Notes under the pieces: generated by a model
Told to the model about the DNA's origin: nothing
Seen by the model: the letters and a program-made list of their open reading frames with translations, nothing else
The model's database searches: none
Assembly (NCBI GenBank): GCA_002171315.2
Contig: NHFS02000008.1
Span: forward strand, 1 to 28,128
DNA: 28,128 nucleotides
Origin: Euryarchaeota archaeon TMED117
GTDB lineage: Archaea > Thermoplasmatota > Poseidoniia > Poseidoniales > Poseidoniaceae
Direction: 5' to 3'
Position numbers and translations under genes: made by a program
Part shown: one piece after another, positions 8,552 to 15,617 of the stretch
Numbering within the stretch: position 1 is the stretch's first letter
How the letters are laid out: each line of letters begins with the position of its first letter

Positions 8552-9373
8552 ATGGCAGAAGAGATTACTCCCGAACAGGCACAAGAAATTGTTTCTATGC
8601 TAACGCAAGGGGGAGCAATGGAATCAATCAACACATCCCTTGCACTCGGTCTTCTCCCACTGGTTGAATCCATTGGAGATTACGAACTTCTCGATAAATT
8701 GGTTGAGCATGCAAGTGCGGTCGCAAAAGACGACGTGGAGAAGGGATGGGCTCGTTTTGAAATATTGAAGCGCAATCAAGGTTCAATCGATGATGTTGCT
8801 GAACTTGCTTACAATGCGGAATCGATTGAAAACGGTGAAGCATTAGCGGCAGCAGTCCTCCATCATCACGCTCTCATGCTTCTTTCAATTGATGAAATTG
8901 ATGGGGCGCAGACATCGGTACGTCGCTCTCTGACACTAAGAGAGAAGTTAGAAGATAAGGAAGGAATCATCTTTGGACTGGCTGTCCTTTCCCGTTGTGC
9001 ACGAGCAAATGAGGATTGGGAAACAGCGATTATCCATGACACGAGGCGACTCGAATTAGCAGTCAACAATCAAAATGACATCCTTCAGATGGAAGCAATG
9101 GCAGATGTTGCACATGCCCAAGCAAGTCTCGGTGAACTGGCAACCGCTTCTGAAATGTATCAGGAGAGTCTCGATCTTGCAAAGTCAATGGAAGACCCAG
9201 CAGGCCATCTTGTTGCGAGTTGGGGTTTGGCTGATCTTGCAGAAATAGAAACGCGTTTTGATGACGCACTGCTTCTTCTTTCCGATACAATGCATTTGTT
9301 TATGCAACTTGGAATTGAAACTCCAGAACTTCTAAAAAAGCGGTTACGTGCTTTGACAGATCTTGAGAAATAG
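8552..9373 (+). CDS. TPR-repeat protein
   Basis: The protein has 273 residues and is almost wholly alpha-helical. From about residue 80 to 260 it shows tetratricopeptide-like helix pairs of about 40 residues, with Ala/Gly/Leu positions such as 'EALAAAVLHHHALMLLSIDEI', 'GLAVLSRCARANEDWETAI', 'ADVAHAQASLGELATASEMY' and 'SWGLADLAEIETRFDDALLL'. It has no signal peptide, membrane helix or enzymatic motif. It is probably a soluble protein-interaction scaffold. It is the first gene on the plus strand ahead of the flavin oxidoreductase, 60 bases upstream, and may share that transcript. It is divergent from the DNase gene. Confidence 0.8.
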   Translation: MAEEITPEQAQEIVSMLTQGGAMESINTSLALGLLPLVESIGDYELLDKLVEHASAVAKDDVEKGWARFEILKRNQGSIDDVAELAYNAESIENGEALAAAVLHHHALMLLSIDEIDGAQTSVRRSLTLREKLEDKEGIIFGLAVLSRCARANEDWETAIIHDTRRLELAVNNQNDILQMEAMADVAHAQASLGELATASEMYQESLDLAKSMEDPAGHLVASWGLADLAEIETRFDDALLLLSDTMHLFMQLGIETPELLKKRLRALTDLEK

Positions 9374-9422
9374 GTCAAATGAGCGTCGAACTGGTTATGT
9401 CCTTTCAGAGTATGGCAAGAGC

Positions 9423-9428
9423 AGGTGA
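9423..9428 (+). promoter_or_regulatory. Shine-Dalgarno site AGGTGA, fixes the LLM oxidoreductase start
   Basis: AGGTGA lies 5 bases before ATG 9434. It overlaps the GTG at 9425 that would otherwise give a 3-residue longer protein, so ATG 9434 is preferred. Confidence 0.6.
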
Positions 9429-9433
9429 GAGGC

Positions 9434-10663
9434 ATGGACCATGACATTTTCTTCTCAATCAGCCAAACTCCAGACCATGAAGGCCACATTCCTTCTGAAG
9501 AAACAATGCTAAAAAATTACTTTCAACAACTCAATCTGGCTGATGAACTTGGGTTCGGTGTGGGATGGATTGCACAATCCCATCTTTCAACAGAAACTCA
9601 GAAATCAAACAGCAAGCCAGTTGTTCCACATTGGAAAGGCGAGGTTGGACTCTGTACTGATTTTCCTCAACTTGCACTTGAATCCTTTAGTCAAACCAAT
9701 TCAATCGAAATAGGCAGTGCGGTTGTATCAATTCTTGCTTCAGGTGGGCCTATTGCCCAAGCAGAGCGTATTGCAAATACGTTGCAACTTCTTGCTGTAA
9801 AAGGGGATACGAGAAAACTGCATGTTGGGTTCTCAGCGGGTCGATTTGAGTTTATGGCTAGGCCGTATGGCATCGTTCCAAGAACGCCTACTGAGGAAGC
9901 TGCTTGGCCAGCACTACGTGGGCAGATTTTCCTTGAGGCAAGCGAAATCTTCTTGAGACTCCTTAGAGGTGATGTGGTCCACTCAGATGATGTACGATCA
10001 ACAGTGCTTACTCGAGACAACTTCCGCAGTGATGAAGATTGGGAAAAGGTACAGCATGCAAATGGTTCAGCAGACGATTCAATAACCATACAGCGTCGAT
10101 ATGTATTCGAAGATATTCGAATCGTTCCGAATAAATTTGACCGTAATCAATTGGTTTTAGTCGCAGGAACTCACGACCCGAAAGCACAGATTTTCGTCAA
10201 TAATTTCCTTCCAGTTCGCGTGTTTAATTTATCTATTACTCAACCTGAAGTCATAGAAGCAACACATGACCGTATGCGTCAATGCTTCCACACTGATGGT
10301 GGTGAATGGAAGCGCTCCGATATGCCAAGAACAAGTTTTGTCTTCCTCAATGATGAGGCGGGATTGTCTTCAGAAGAGCAACGAACTGCAGCACATGCTG
10401 AAGCAGAGTTGTCTCTTAGCGCTTATTGGAATGCACTTGAAGGGACCATCGATCCGTCAAAAGTACAAAATGCAGCTCAAAATGCACTTATTGGAAATGT
10501 TGAAGATGTCGCTCAACAATTGGTCGAACGCTTCCATCCACAAGATAGAGTAATGGCGTGGTTTGATTTCTTTAATCACGATAGCGATCGTGTATGCAGA
10601 AACATGAAAGCATATATGGAAAAGGTCGCTCCGAGAGTCGAAGAACTTCTCAAGGACGGATGA
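9434..10663 (+). CDS. LLM-class (luciferase-like) flavin-dependent oxidoreductase
   Basis: The protein has 409 residues. The pattern fits the bacterial luciferase-like monooxygenase family. The N-terminal strand is 'DIFFSISQTP', followed by 'ADELGFGVGWIAQSHL', 'IGSAVVSILASGGPIAQAERIA' and 'LHVGFSAGRFEF'. The C-terminal part has the family-typical 'ALIGNVEDVAQQLVERF'. Members use FMNH2 or F420 with O2 or a redox partner; the cofactor cannot be decided here. Its stop overlaps the start of the asparaginase-II-like gene by 4 bases, and that gene overlaps the aldehyde dehydrogenase gene in the same way, so the three are translationally coupled. Context suggests a monooxygenase step in the amino-aromatic pathway. 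LLM enzymes are functionally diverse, so the substrate is unknown. Confidence 0.82.
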   Translation: MDHDIFFSISQTPDHEGHIPSEETMLKNYFQQLNLADELGFGVGWIAQSHLSTETQKSNSKPVVPHWKGEVGLCTDFPQLALESFSQTNSIEIGSAVVSILASGGPIAQAERIANTLQLLAVKGDTRKLHVGFSAGRFEFMARPYGIVPRTPTEEAAWPALRGQIFLEASEIFLRLLRGDVVHSDDVRSTVLTRDNFRSDEDWEKVQHANGSADDSITIQRRYVFEDIRIVPNKFDRNQLVLVAGTHDPKAQIFVNNFLPVRVFNLSITQPEVIEATHDRMRQCFHTDGGEWKRSDMPRTSFVFLNDEAGLSSEEQRTAAHAEAELSLSAYWNALEGTIDPSKVQNAAQNALIGNVEDVAQQLVERFHPQDRVMAWFDFFNHDSDRVCRNMKAYMEKVAPRVEELLKDG

Positions 10664-11787
10664 ACATGGGCATTCAACATCATTCACACTCTGCAGTAAA
10701 ACCTGGGCAGCCAGGGAGCGGATTGTTTCCCAATTCACCTCTTGGTGAACAGGTCGAAGGTATTCCAACTGGAAGAGATGTTGATTGGGAGCCACTCGTT
10801 GATTATCGGCGGAATGGTGTGTCTGAAACGACGATTCATGGTGCGGTTGCCTGGGCGCATGGAGATGAAGTCATCCATTCATTTGGTGGAAACGTTCTCT
10901 GCTATGGTCGATCTATGATGAAGCCATTCATGCTCAAAGCATTTGTTGAAGAACTCAAATCCTTCTCTTGGGAACAAAAAGCGATTTCAGTAGCAAGTCA
11001 TAATGGGGATACCGAACATGTAGCTGCTGCCCAATCGTTGCTATCTGAATCAGAATGGCCTCTTATGTTGACTCCATTGGATGTTCCTTTGATTCAATTT
11101 GGGCGTCAAGTCCGTCGTCCTCGACGCTGGTATCATACGTGCTCAGGAGAGCATTCAGCGATTCTTCGAGGTTGTCGAGAAAAGGGATGGAACCGAGCCG
11201 GATACACGCTTCCAAACCATCCTGTCTTTGAAGCGTATATGGAACAAATCCGTCGATTTCTCGGAGAAGATTGGACTCCACTACGTATTGCAAAGGACGG
11301 CTGTGGCTTACCGACTGTATCCAATACAGTTGCTGAATTAGCTCAGATATATGCTGGTCTTGTACGTGATAAAAATTCAGATTGGATATGGGAAGCCATG
11401 GTGCGGCACCCTGATCTTGTTGGTGGATTCAATCGACTTGATTCAACGATCCTCAAAGCAGGTGCTGGCTCTGTAATTGCTAAGGAGGGCGCAGATGGTT
11501 TACTCGGCCTTGCCATCGAACACCCAGATTATCCAAAAGGACTTGGAATTGTGATTAAAATTGCACATGGTTGGAATTCGCAAGCAACGTGGTATATCGC
11601 TCGTGCTGTCCTAGGTGTGTTGGGAATTGATCTCCGCAACCCATATCCGTTAAATCGACAAAAAGCATTCATTGTTCCAGGCATCGTTCCTGACAAGTAT
11701 CACTCTCTCCTCGAAACAATACCTACATGGGATGAATGGGACCCTGATCAAGACCGCTGGATATACAACCCAGAGGTGAAGGAATGA
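10660..11787 (+). CDS. Asparaginase II-family (ReAV-like) hydrolase, divergent
   Basis: The protein has 375 residues from ATG 10660, which overlaps the previous stop as ATGA; ATG 10666 is an alternative. It matches the Asparaginase_II family (Rhizobium etli AnsA/ReAV type): 'HGAVAW', 'RSMMKPF' (Ser85-x-x-Lys88), 'SHNGDTEH' (Ser113), 'CSGEH' (Cys161), 'DGCGLP' (Cys215), and 'KEGADGLLGLAI' near the end. In the family the third site usually reads CSGKH, whose Lys joins the two Cys in metal binding. Here that Lys is Glu164. About 50 extra residues precede the first motif. The predicted reaction is hydrolysis of an amide, but asparagine need not be the substrate. Coupling to an LLM oxidoreductase and an AmnC-like dehydrogenase suggests an amide or enamide pathway intermediate. 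Confidence 0.78.
   Translation: MNMGIQHHSHSAVKPGQPGSGLFPNSPLGEQVEGIPTGRDVDWEPLVDYRRNGVSETTIHGAVAWAHGDEVIHSFGGNVLCYGRSMMKPFMLKAFVEELKSFSWEQKAISVASHNGDTEHVAAAQSLLSESEWPLMLTPLDVPLIQFGRQVRRPRRWYHTCSGEHSAILRGCREKGWNRAGYTLPNHPVFEAYMEQIRRFLGEDWTPLRIAKDGCGLPTVSNTVAELAQIYAGLVRDKNSDWIWEAMVRHPDLVGGFNRLDSTILKAGAGSVIAKEGADGLLGLAIEHPDYPKGLGIVIKIAHGWNSQATWYIARAVLGVLGIDLRNPYPLNRQKAFIVPGIVPDKYHSLLETIPTWDEWDPDQDRWIYNPEVKE
11773..11779 (+). promoter_or_regulatory. Shine-Dalgarno site GAGGTGA for the aldehyde dehydrogenase
   Basis: GAGGTGA lies 4 bases before ATG 11784, inside the end of the upstream gene. It confirms the ATGA start-stop overlap as a true start. Confidence 0.65.
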
Positions 11788-13229
11788 ATGTTCAGAATTT
11801 CATAGGGGGAGAATTTGTTGATGCTGTCGATCATACAACACTTGAGAATATTGCTCCCTCAACGGGGCAATTGATTGGAACCATTCCACGTTCGAAACAA
11901 TCCGATGTCTATCGTGCAGTTGCTGCAGCACGCGTTGCACAGCATGAATGGGCTGAATTAACTCTCGATGATCGTGCAGATTGGCTCGAAGCCATTGCTG
12001 ATGCTCTCGAATCTCGAAATGAAGAATTAGCACAAAGGGAATCTTTGGATACAGGAAAACCGCTCTCACTTGCCCAAAGGGTTGATGCAAAACGCTCAGT
12101 AGAGAATTTCCGTTTCTTTGCAGATTTTGCACGAGAACAAGAGGATATGGTTTTTGAAATGGATGATGCTACAAACATAGTGCACCGACGCCCAGTTGGC
12201 ATTGTCGGTCTGATTACTCCATGGAATCTTCCGTTGTACCTCTTGAGTTGGAAAGTAGCGCCTGCTCTTCTCATGGGAAATGTTATCGTAGCAAAGCCCA
12301 GTGAATTAACTCCACTAACAGCTCATCTACTTGCAGAGGTTTGTCAGGAGATTGGATTGCCAGAGGGCGTGCTCAATATCGTGAATGGATATGGCCCAGA
12401 AGTGGGACAAGAGATTCTTGAGCATGAAGGCATCAAAGCGATTTCATTCACTGGAGGTACTGCTACAGGACGACATGTTGCTGCCACAGCAGCACCTATG
12501 TTCAAGAAATTATCACTTGAATTAGGTGGAAAAAATGCAACAATTGTCCTTGATGATGCTGAAATGAATCAAGCAGTCCAAGGAGCAATTCGCGCTGGGT
12601 TCACAAATTCTGGACAAGTCTGTCTTTGTGGTTCAAGAATTCTCGTTCATGAGTCCATTGCAGATGAATTTACACAACATCTTGTTGCTCAAGTTTCAGC
12701 AATGCAATGCGGTGATCCTAACAATCCGGAAACTCAAGTTGGCGCTTTGATCAGTATTCCTCATGTTGAGAAAGTAGAATCATACATCAATTTGGCAATT
12801 CAAGAAGGTGGAACTGTTCTAACAGGCGGGACAAGAGAAATGACTGGCCCTCCTGGCCCTACTCCACAAGGAGCCTTTCTTCGACCAACGTTGATTTCAG
12901 GCCTATCTCATCTTTCAAGAACTGCTCGCGAGGAAATATTTGGGCCTGTTGTAACCATTCATCGCTTCTCATCCGATGATGAAGCAATCGAGATGGCAAA
13001 TGCAACTGATTACGGATTAGCAGGATCTATTTGGACAGGTGATACAGAACGTGGACATTCCATTGCTCAGAAAATAGACACTGGAATCGTTTGGATAAAC
13101 ACATGGCTGCATCGAGATTTACGAACTCCATTTGGGGGCGTAAAGCATTCTGGAGTCGGCCGTGAAGGTGGCCGCTGGAGTCTTGGTTTCTTCTCGGAAC
13201 CACTCAATGTGTGCATCAAACATGATTAA
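11784..13229 (+). CDS. amnC: Aldehyde dehydrogenase, 2-aminomuconic/2-hydroxymuconic semialdehyde dehydrogenase type
   Basis: The protein has 481 residues, normal for NAD(P)-dependent ALDH. It has 'TPWNLPLYLLSWKVAPAL' (Asn149), 'KPSE', 'SFTGG', 'LELGGKN' (Glu246) and the catalytic Cys280 in 'SGQVCLCGSR'. The Cys-loop form 'CLC.SR' and the late motif 'RDLRTPFGGVKHSGVGREGG' are those of the ALDH8/AmnC/XylG-DmpC branch, which oxidises 2-aminomuconate or 2-hydroxymuconate 6-semialdehyde. The reaction in the aminophenol route is 2-aminomuconate semialdehyde + NAD+ to 2-aminomuconate. The gene overlaps the asparaginase-like gene by 4 bases, and the AmnB/AmnA-D genes lie 1.5 kb downstream. Family assignment is firm; the exact semialdehyde is inferred from the neighbours. 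Confidence 0.88.
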   Translation: MNVQNFIGGEFVDAVDHTTLENIAPSTGQLIGTIPRSKQSDVYRAVAAARVAQHEWAELTLDDRADWLEAIADALESRNEELAQRESLDTGKPLSLAQRVDAKRSVENFRFFADFAREQEDMVFEMDDATNIVHRRPVGIVGLITPWNLPLYLLSWKVAPALLMGNVIVAKPSELTPLTAHLLAEVCQEIGLPEGVLNIVNGYGPEVGQEILEHEGIKAISFTGGTATGRHVAATAAPMFKKLSLELGGKNATIVLDDAEMNQAVQGAIRAGFTNSGQVCLCGSRILVHESIADEFTQHLVAQVSAMQCGDPNNPETQVGALISIPHVEKVESYINLAIQEGGTVLTGGTREMTGPPGPTPQGAFLRPTLISGLSHLSRTAREEIFGPVVTIHRFSSDDEAIEMANATDYGLAGSIWTGDTERGHSIAQKIDTGIVWINTWLHRDLRTPFGGVKHSGVGREGGRWSLGFFSEPLNVCIKHD

Positions 13230-13283
13230 TTTCATGGCGAGACTTTGAAACGTTGAAGCCAATCGGAAACATGAGGGAGCCCT

Positions 13284-14105
13284 ATGTCAATTCATGCAAA
13301 TGCAACCAAGGTAACTACACATACCTTACAGGAAATGAAGCGTGTTAAAGAACCAATCACAATGCTGACTGCATACGATTATTCACTTGCCCGTCTGGTG
13401 GATGGAGCTGGTGTCGATGTCATTCTAGTTGGTGATTCAGCATCAAATGTAATGGCTGGACAAGTCACGACAGTACCAATGACGCTCGACCATATGATCT
13501 ACCACGCTCAATGTGTTCAACGCGCAGTCGATCGAGCTCTTATCGTCGTTGATATGCCGTTTGGATCCTACCAAGGAAACTCTCGTCTCGCTCTTGATTC
13601 AGCAGTTCGAATCATGAAAGAAGCGGAAGGTCACGCAGTGAAATTAGAAGGTGGTTCCGAAATCGTTGAATCGATTGAACGTATTCTTACAGCCGGAATC
13701 CCAGTGATGGGCCACCTGGGTCTTACACCACAAAGTATCTACAAATTTGGAACCTATTCCGTTCGAGCAAAAGAAGACGAAGAGGCTGAGAAACTCATTG
13801 AAGATGCTAAATTGTTGGAAAAAGCAGGATGCTTTGCTATTGTTCTGGAAAAAATCCCTAAGGATTTAGCCCAACGAGTCCAACAAGAATTGAGCATTCC
13901 AGTCATTGGAATTGGAGCAGGACCGCATTGCGATGGTCAGGTACTTGTTCTCCATGATCTACTGGGAATCACAATGGATTTTTCTCCACGTTTCCTACGT
14001 CGTTATCTCAATCTTGCTGAAGATATTGATACAGCGATTCGGTCCTATTGTGATGATGTTCGTTCTGGCGACTTCCCGAATGAATCGGAATCCTATACTT
14101 CTTAA
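13284..14105 (+). CDS. panB: 3-methyl-2-oxobutanoate hydroxymethyltransferase (PanB)
   Basis: The protein has 273 residues, full family length. It has 'MLTAYDYSLARLVDGAGVD', 'VGDSASNVMAG' (Asp51), 'VDMPFGSY' (Asp90), 'VKLEGG' (Glu122), 'GHLGLTPQS', 'LEKIP' (Glu189) and 'IGIGAG'. The metal ligands and catalytic Glu are all present. The usual reaction is 2-oxoisovalerate + methylene-tetrahydrofolate or -tetrahydromethanopterin to ketopantoate, the first step to pantothenate and CoA. It follows the ALDH by 54 bases, with GAGGGAG before the ATG, so it has its own ribosome binding site. It sits between the two halves of the amino-aromatic cluster. Whether that is chance or reflects use of pathway 2-oxo acids is open. 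It ends next to the converging membrane-protein gene. Confidence 0.93.
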   Translation: MSIHANATKVTTHTLQEMKRVKEPITMLTAYDYSLARLVDGAGVDVILVGDSASNVMAGQVTTVPMTLDHMIYHAQCVQRAVDRALIVVDMPFGSYQGNSRLALDSAVRIMKEAEGHAVKLEGGSEIVESIERILTAGIPVMGHLGLTPQSIYKFGTYSVRAKEDEEAEKLIEDAKLLEKAGCFAIVLEKIPKDLAQRVQQELSIPVIGIGAGPHCDGQVLVLHDLLGITMDFSPRFLRRYLNLAEDIDTAIRSYCDDVRSGDFPNESESYTS

Positions 14106-14633
14106 TCAGAAGTAAATGTACGTTAGGACGCTTCCCCCAAAGGCTCCTATATTGACGCCCATCGAGTGCCACAGGCCATATCGGAACGGTGGAAACTCGA
14201 ACTGGAGCCAAAACGAACTCAGCCAAAGCCAAGAGATTCCTGTTAGAAATACTCCACAATACAACGAGGATTGCTGTGGTAGAATCCAAAATATGGATAA
14301 AACGATTGCTAACAATACAAATCCAAATGCGTATTCCTTAGCTCGATTCATTTCTTGACCTACAAGGATTTTGTAAATGATTGGTGATAGAAGAAGGTAG
14401 ATTATGAAGGATCCATGAATGGGGTTTGGAAACAAATTAATTTTCGGCATCACGATGATTTGCCATAGAGATCCGAAGAACATTCCAAGTAAAAGCGGAG
14501 CCATCATGTGCCGCAGCATGTCCTTGAAAATTTCACTTTCAGAAACAGGTGTTGAATGTTCTTCAACAAGATGAGTTGGCTCTGGTTCGTTGATTTCAAC
14601 AGAATCTGTGATGTCCATTACCTCCTCTCCCAT
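14106..14633 (-). CDS. Small membrane protein, about five helices, unknown function
   Basis: The protein has 175 residues. An acidic hydrophilic N-terminus (about 1-42) is followed by hydrophobic segments at about 44-62, 74-91, 101-118, 124-143 and 153-173. No family motif was recognised. Several Trp/Phe-rich helices ('GISWLWLSSFWLQF') suggest a small integral membrane protein. An alternative start at the Met of 'MDITDS' (14618) has GGAGG directly before it, too close for normal use, so the first Met was kept. It is convergent with panB, with abutting ends, and divergent from amnB. It interrupts the otherwise plus-strand cluster. Confidence 0.65.
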   Translation of the reverse strand: MGEEVMDITDSVEINEPEPTHLVEEHSTPVSESEIFKDMLRHMMAPLLLGMFFGSLWQIIVMPKINLFPNPIHGSFIIYLLLSPIIYKILVGQEMNRAKEYAFGFVLLAIVLSIFWILPQQSSLYCGVFLTGISWLWLSSFWLQFEFPPFRYGLWHSMGVNIGAFGGSVLTYIYF

Positions 14634-14714
14634 ACACGATGCTTATCCTTTCCTCGTTTGAGTCTTGGCATCTGACAGCGATGCATCCATATGACGGAAC
14701 TCATACCGATACTC

Positions 14715-15617
14715 ATGGCGAAAGGTTCGATTGTAGCAGGCTGTCTTGCCCCACACCCTCCACATCTGGTATATGCTGAAAATCCTCCACAGAATGAACC
14801 AACCTCTGAAGGTGGCTGGGAACAATTACGTTGGGGATACGAACGCCTTCGAGAGTCTCTTTCTAAGATCGACCATGATGTACTCGTTTTGCTTTCACCT
14901 CATTGGCAAACATATGTCGGTACCCATTTCCTTGGCATCCCGCATTTTGAAGGATTATCAGTCGATCCTGTTTTCCCTAATTTGTTTCGGTACAGTTACG
15001 ATATGAATATTGATGTGGAATTGAGTAAAGCGATTCATGACAAAGCAAAAGATTCGGGTCTTGCTGTTAAGATGATGGAGAATCCAGATTTCCGTGTCGA
15101 TTATGGTACGATTACCACCGGTCACATGGTGAATCCAGCGTTTGACAAGCCGTTGGTTGTTATTTCTTCGAATCGTTCAACACACTACTATTCGGTTGAA
15201 GTCATGCAAGAAATGATGATGGAACTTGGACGAGTAACTCGAGAAGCGATTGAAGAAAGTGGCAAGAAGGCCGTAATTCTCGCTTCGAATTCTCTTTCAC
15301 ATCGTCATTTTACCACCGAATCCGAGGTTCCTGAAGATATGAGTAAAGAGCATATTGCCAGTCATGCAATGCACTTGTGGGATATGCGAATCATCGATTA
15401 TATGCGAACAGGGCAAGCACAACGCATTCTTGATGAAATGCCAGAATTTACTGAACAAGCGATTGCTGAATCCGATGGTGGTGGATTGACGTGGCTTCTA
15501 AGCACGTTATCAGTACCTGACTATCCTGCTATCCTGCATGGTTATGGAACGATTATTGGAACAGGTAATGCCATTGTAGAGTGGCCTTGCCATGCAAACA
15601 AGGGTGATGCACAATGA
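14715..15617 (+). CDS. amnB: 2-aminophenol 1,6-dioxygenase beta (catalytic) subunit, AmnB-like LigB-family extradiol dioxygenase
   Basis: The protein has 300 residues from ATG 14715 ('MAKGSIVAGCLAPHPPHLVY'); ATG 14691 is an alternative start. Neither has a Shine-Dalgarno site. It is a class III (LigB) extradiol dioxygenase. From memory of the AmnB/CnbCb family, the Fe(II) ligands are His13, His62 and Glu251 with an acid/base His195. Here His14, His63, Glu252 and His196 fall at those positions with a one-residue shift. Other family phrases are 'ENPPQNEP', 'GGWEQLRW', 'VDPVFPNLFRY', 'DYGTITT' and 'HGYGTIIGTGNAIVEW'. The reaction is O2-dependent opening of a 2-aminophenol ring to 2-aminomuconate semialdehyde. 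The stop overlaps the start of the alpha-subunit fusion as ATGA, so equimolar coupled translation is expected. Confidence 0.9.
   Translation: MAKGSIVAGCLAPHPPHLVYAENPPQNEPTSEGGWEQLRWGYERLRESLSKIDHDVLVLLSPHWQTYVGTHFLGIPHFEGLSVDPVFPNLFRYSYDMNIDVELSKAIHDKAKDSGLAVKMMENPDFRVDYGTITTGHMVNPAFDKPLVVISSNRSTHYYSVEVMQEMMMELGRVTREAIEESGKKAVILASNSLSHRHFTTESEVPEDMSKEHIASHAMHLWDMRIIDYMRTGQAQRILDEMPEFTEQAIAESDGGGLTWLLSTLSVPDYPAILHGYGTIIGTGNAIVEWPCHANKGDAQ
15603..15608 (+). promoter_or_regulatory. Shine-Dalgarno site GGTGAT for the AmnA-AmnD fusion
   Basis: GGTGAT lies 5 bases before ATG 15614, within the last codons of amnB. It supports translational coupling of the two subunits. Confidence 0.6.

Noticed and set aside
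9379..9444. 21-codon ORF between the TPR and LLM genes, possible leader peptide
   Set aside because: It has no clear ribosome binding site and no attenuator-like hairpin or codon run. It overlaps the LLM start only by chance as far as I can see.
14715..15617. MEMO1/AmmeMemoRadiSam-type LigB homologue
   Set aside because: The His/His/Glu/His set, the AmnB-specific phrases and the coupled alpha-subunit gene fit a true aminophenol dioxygenase better.
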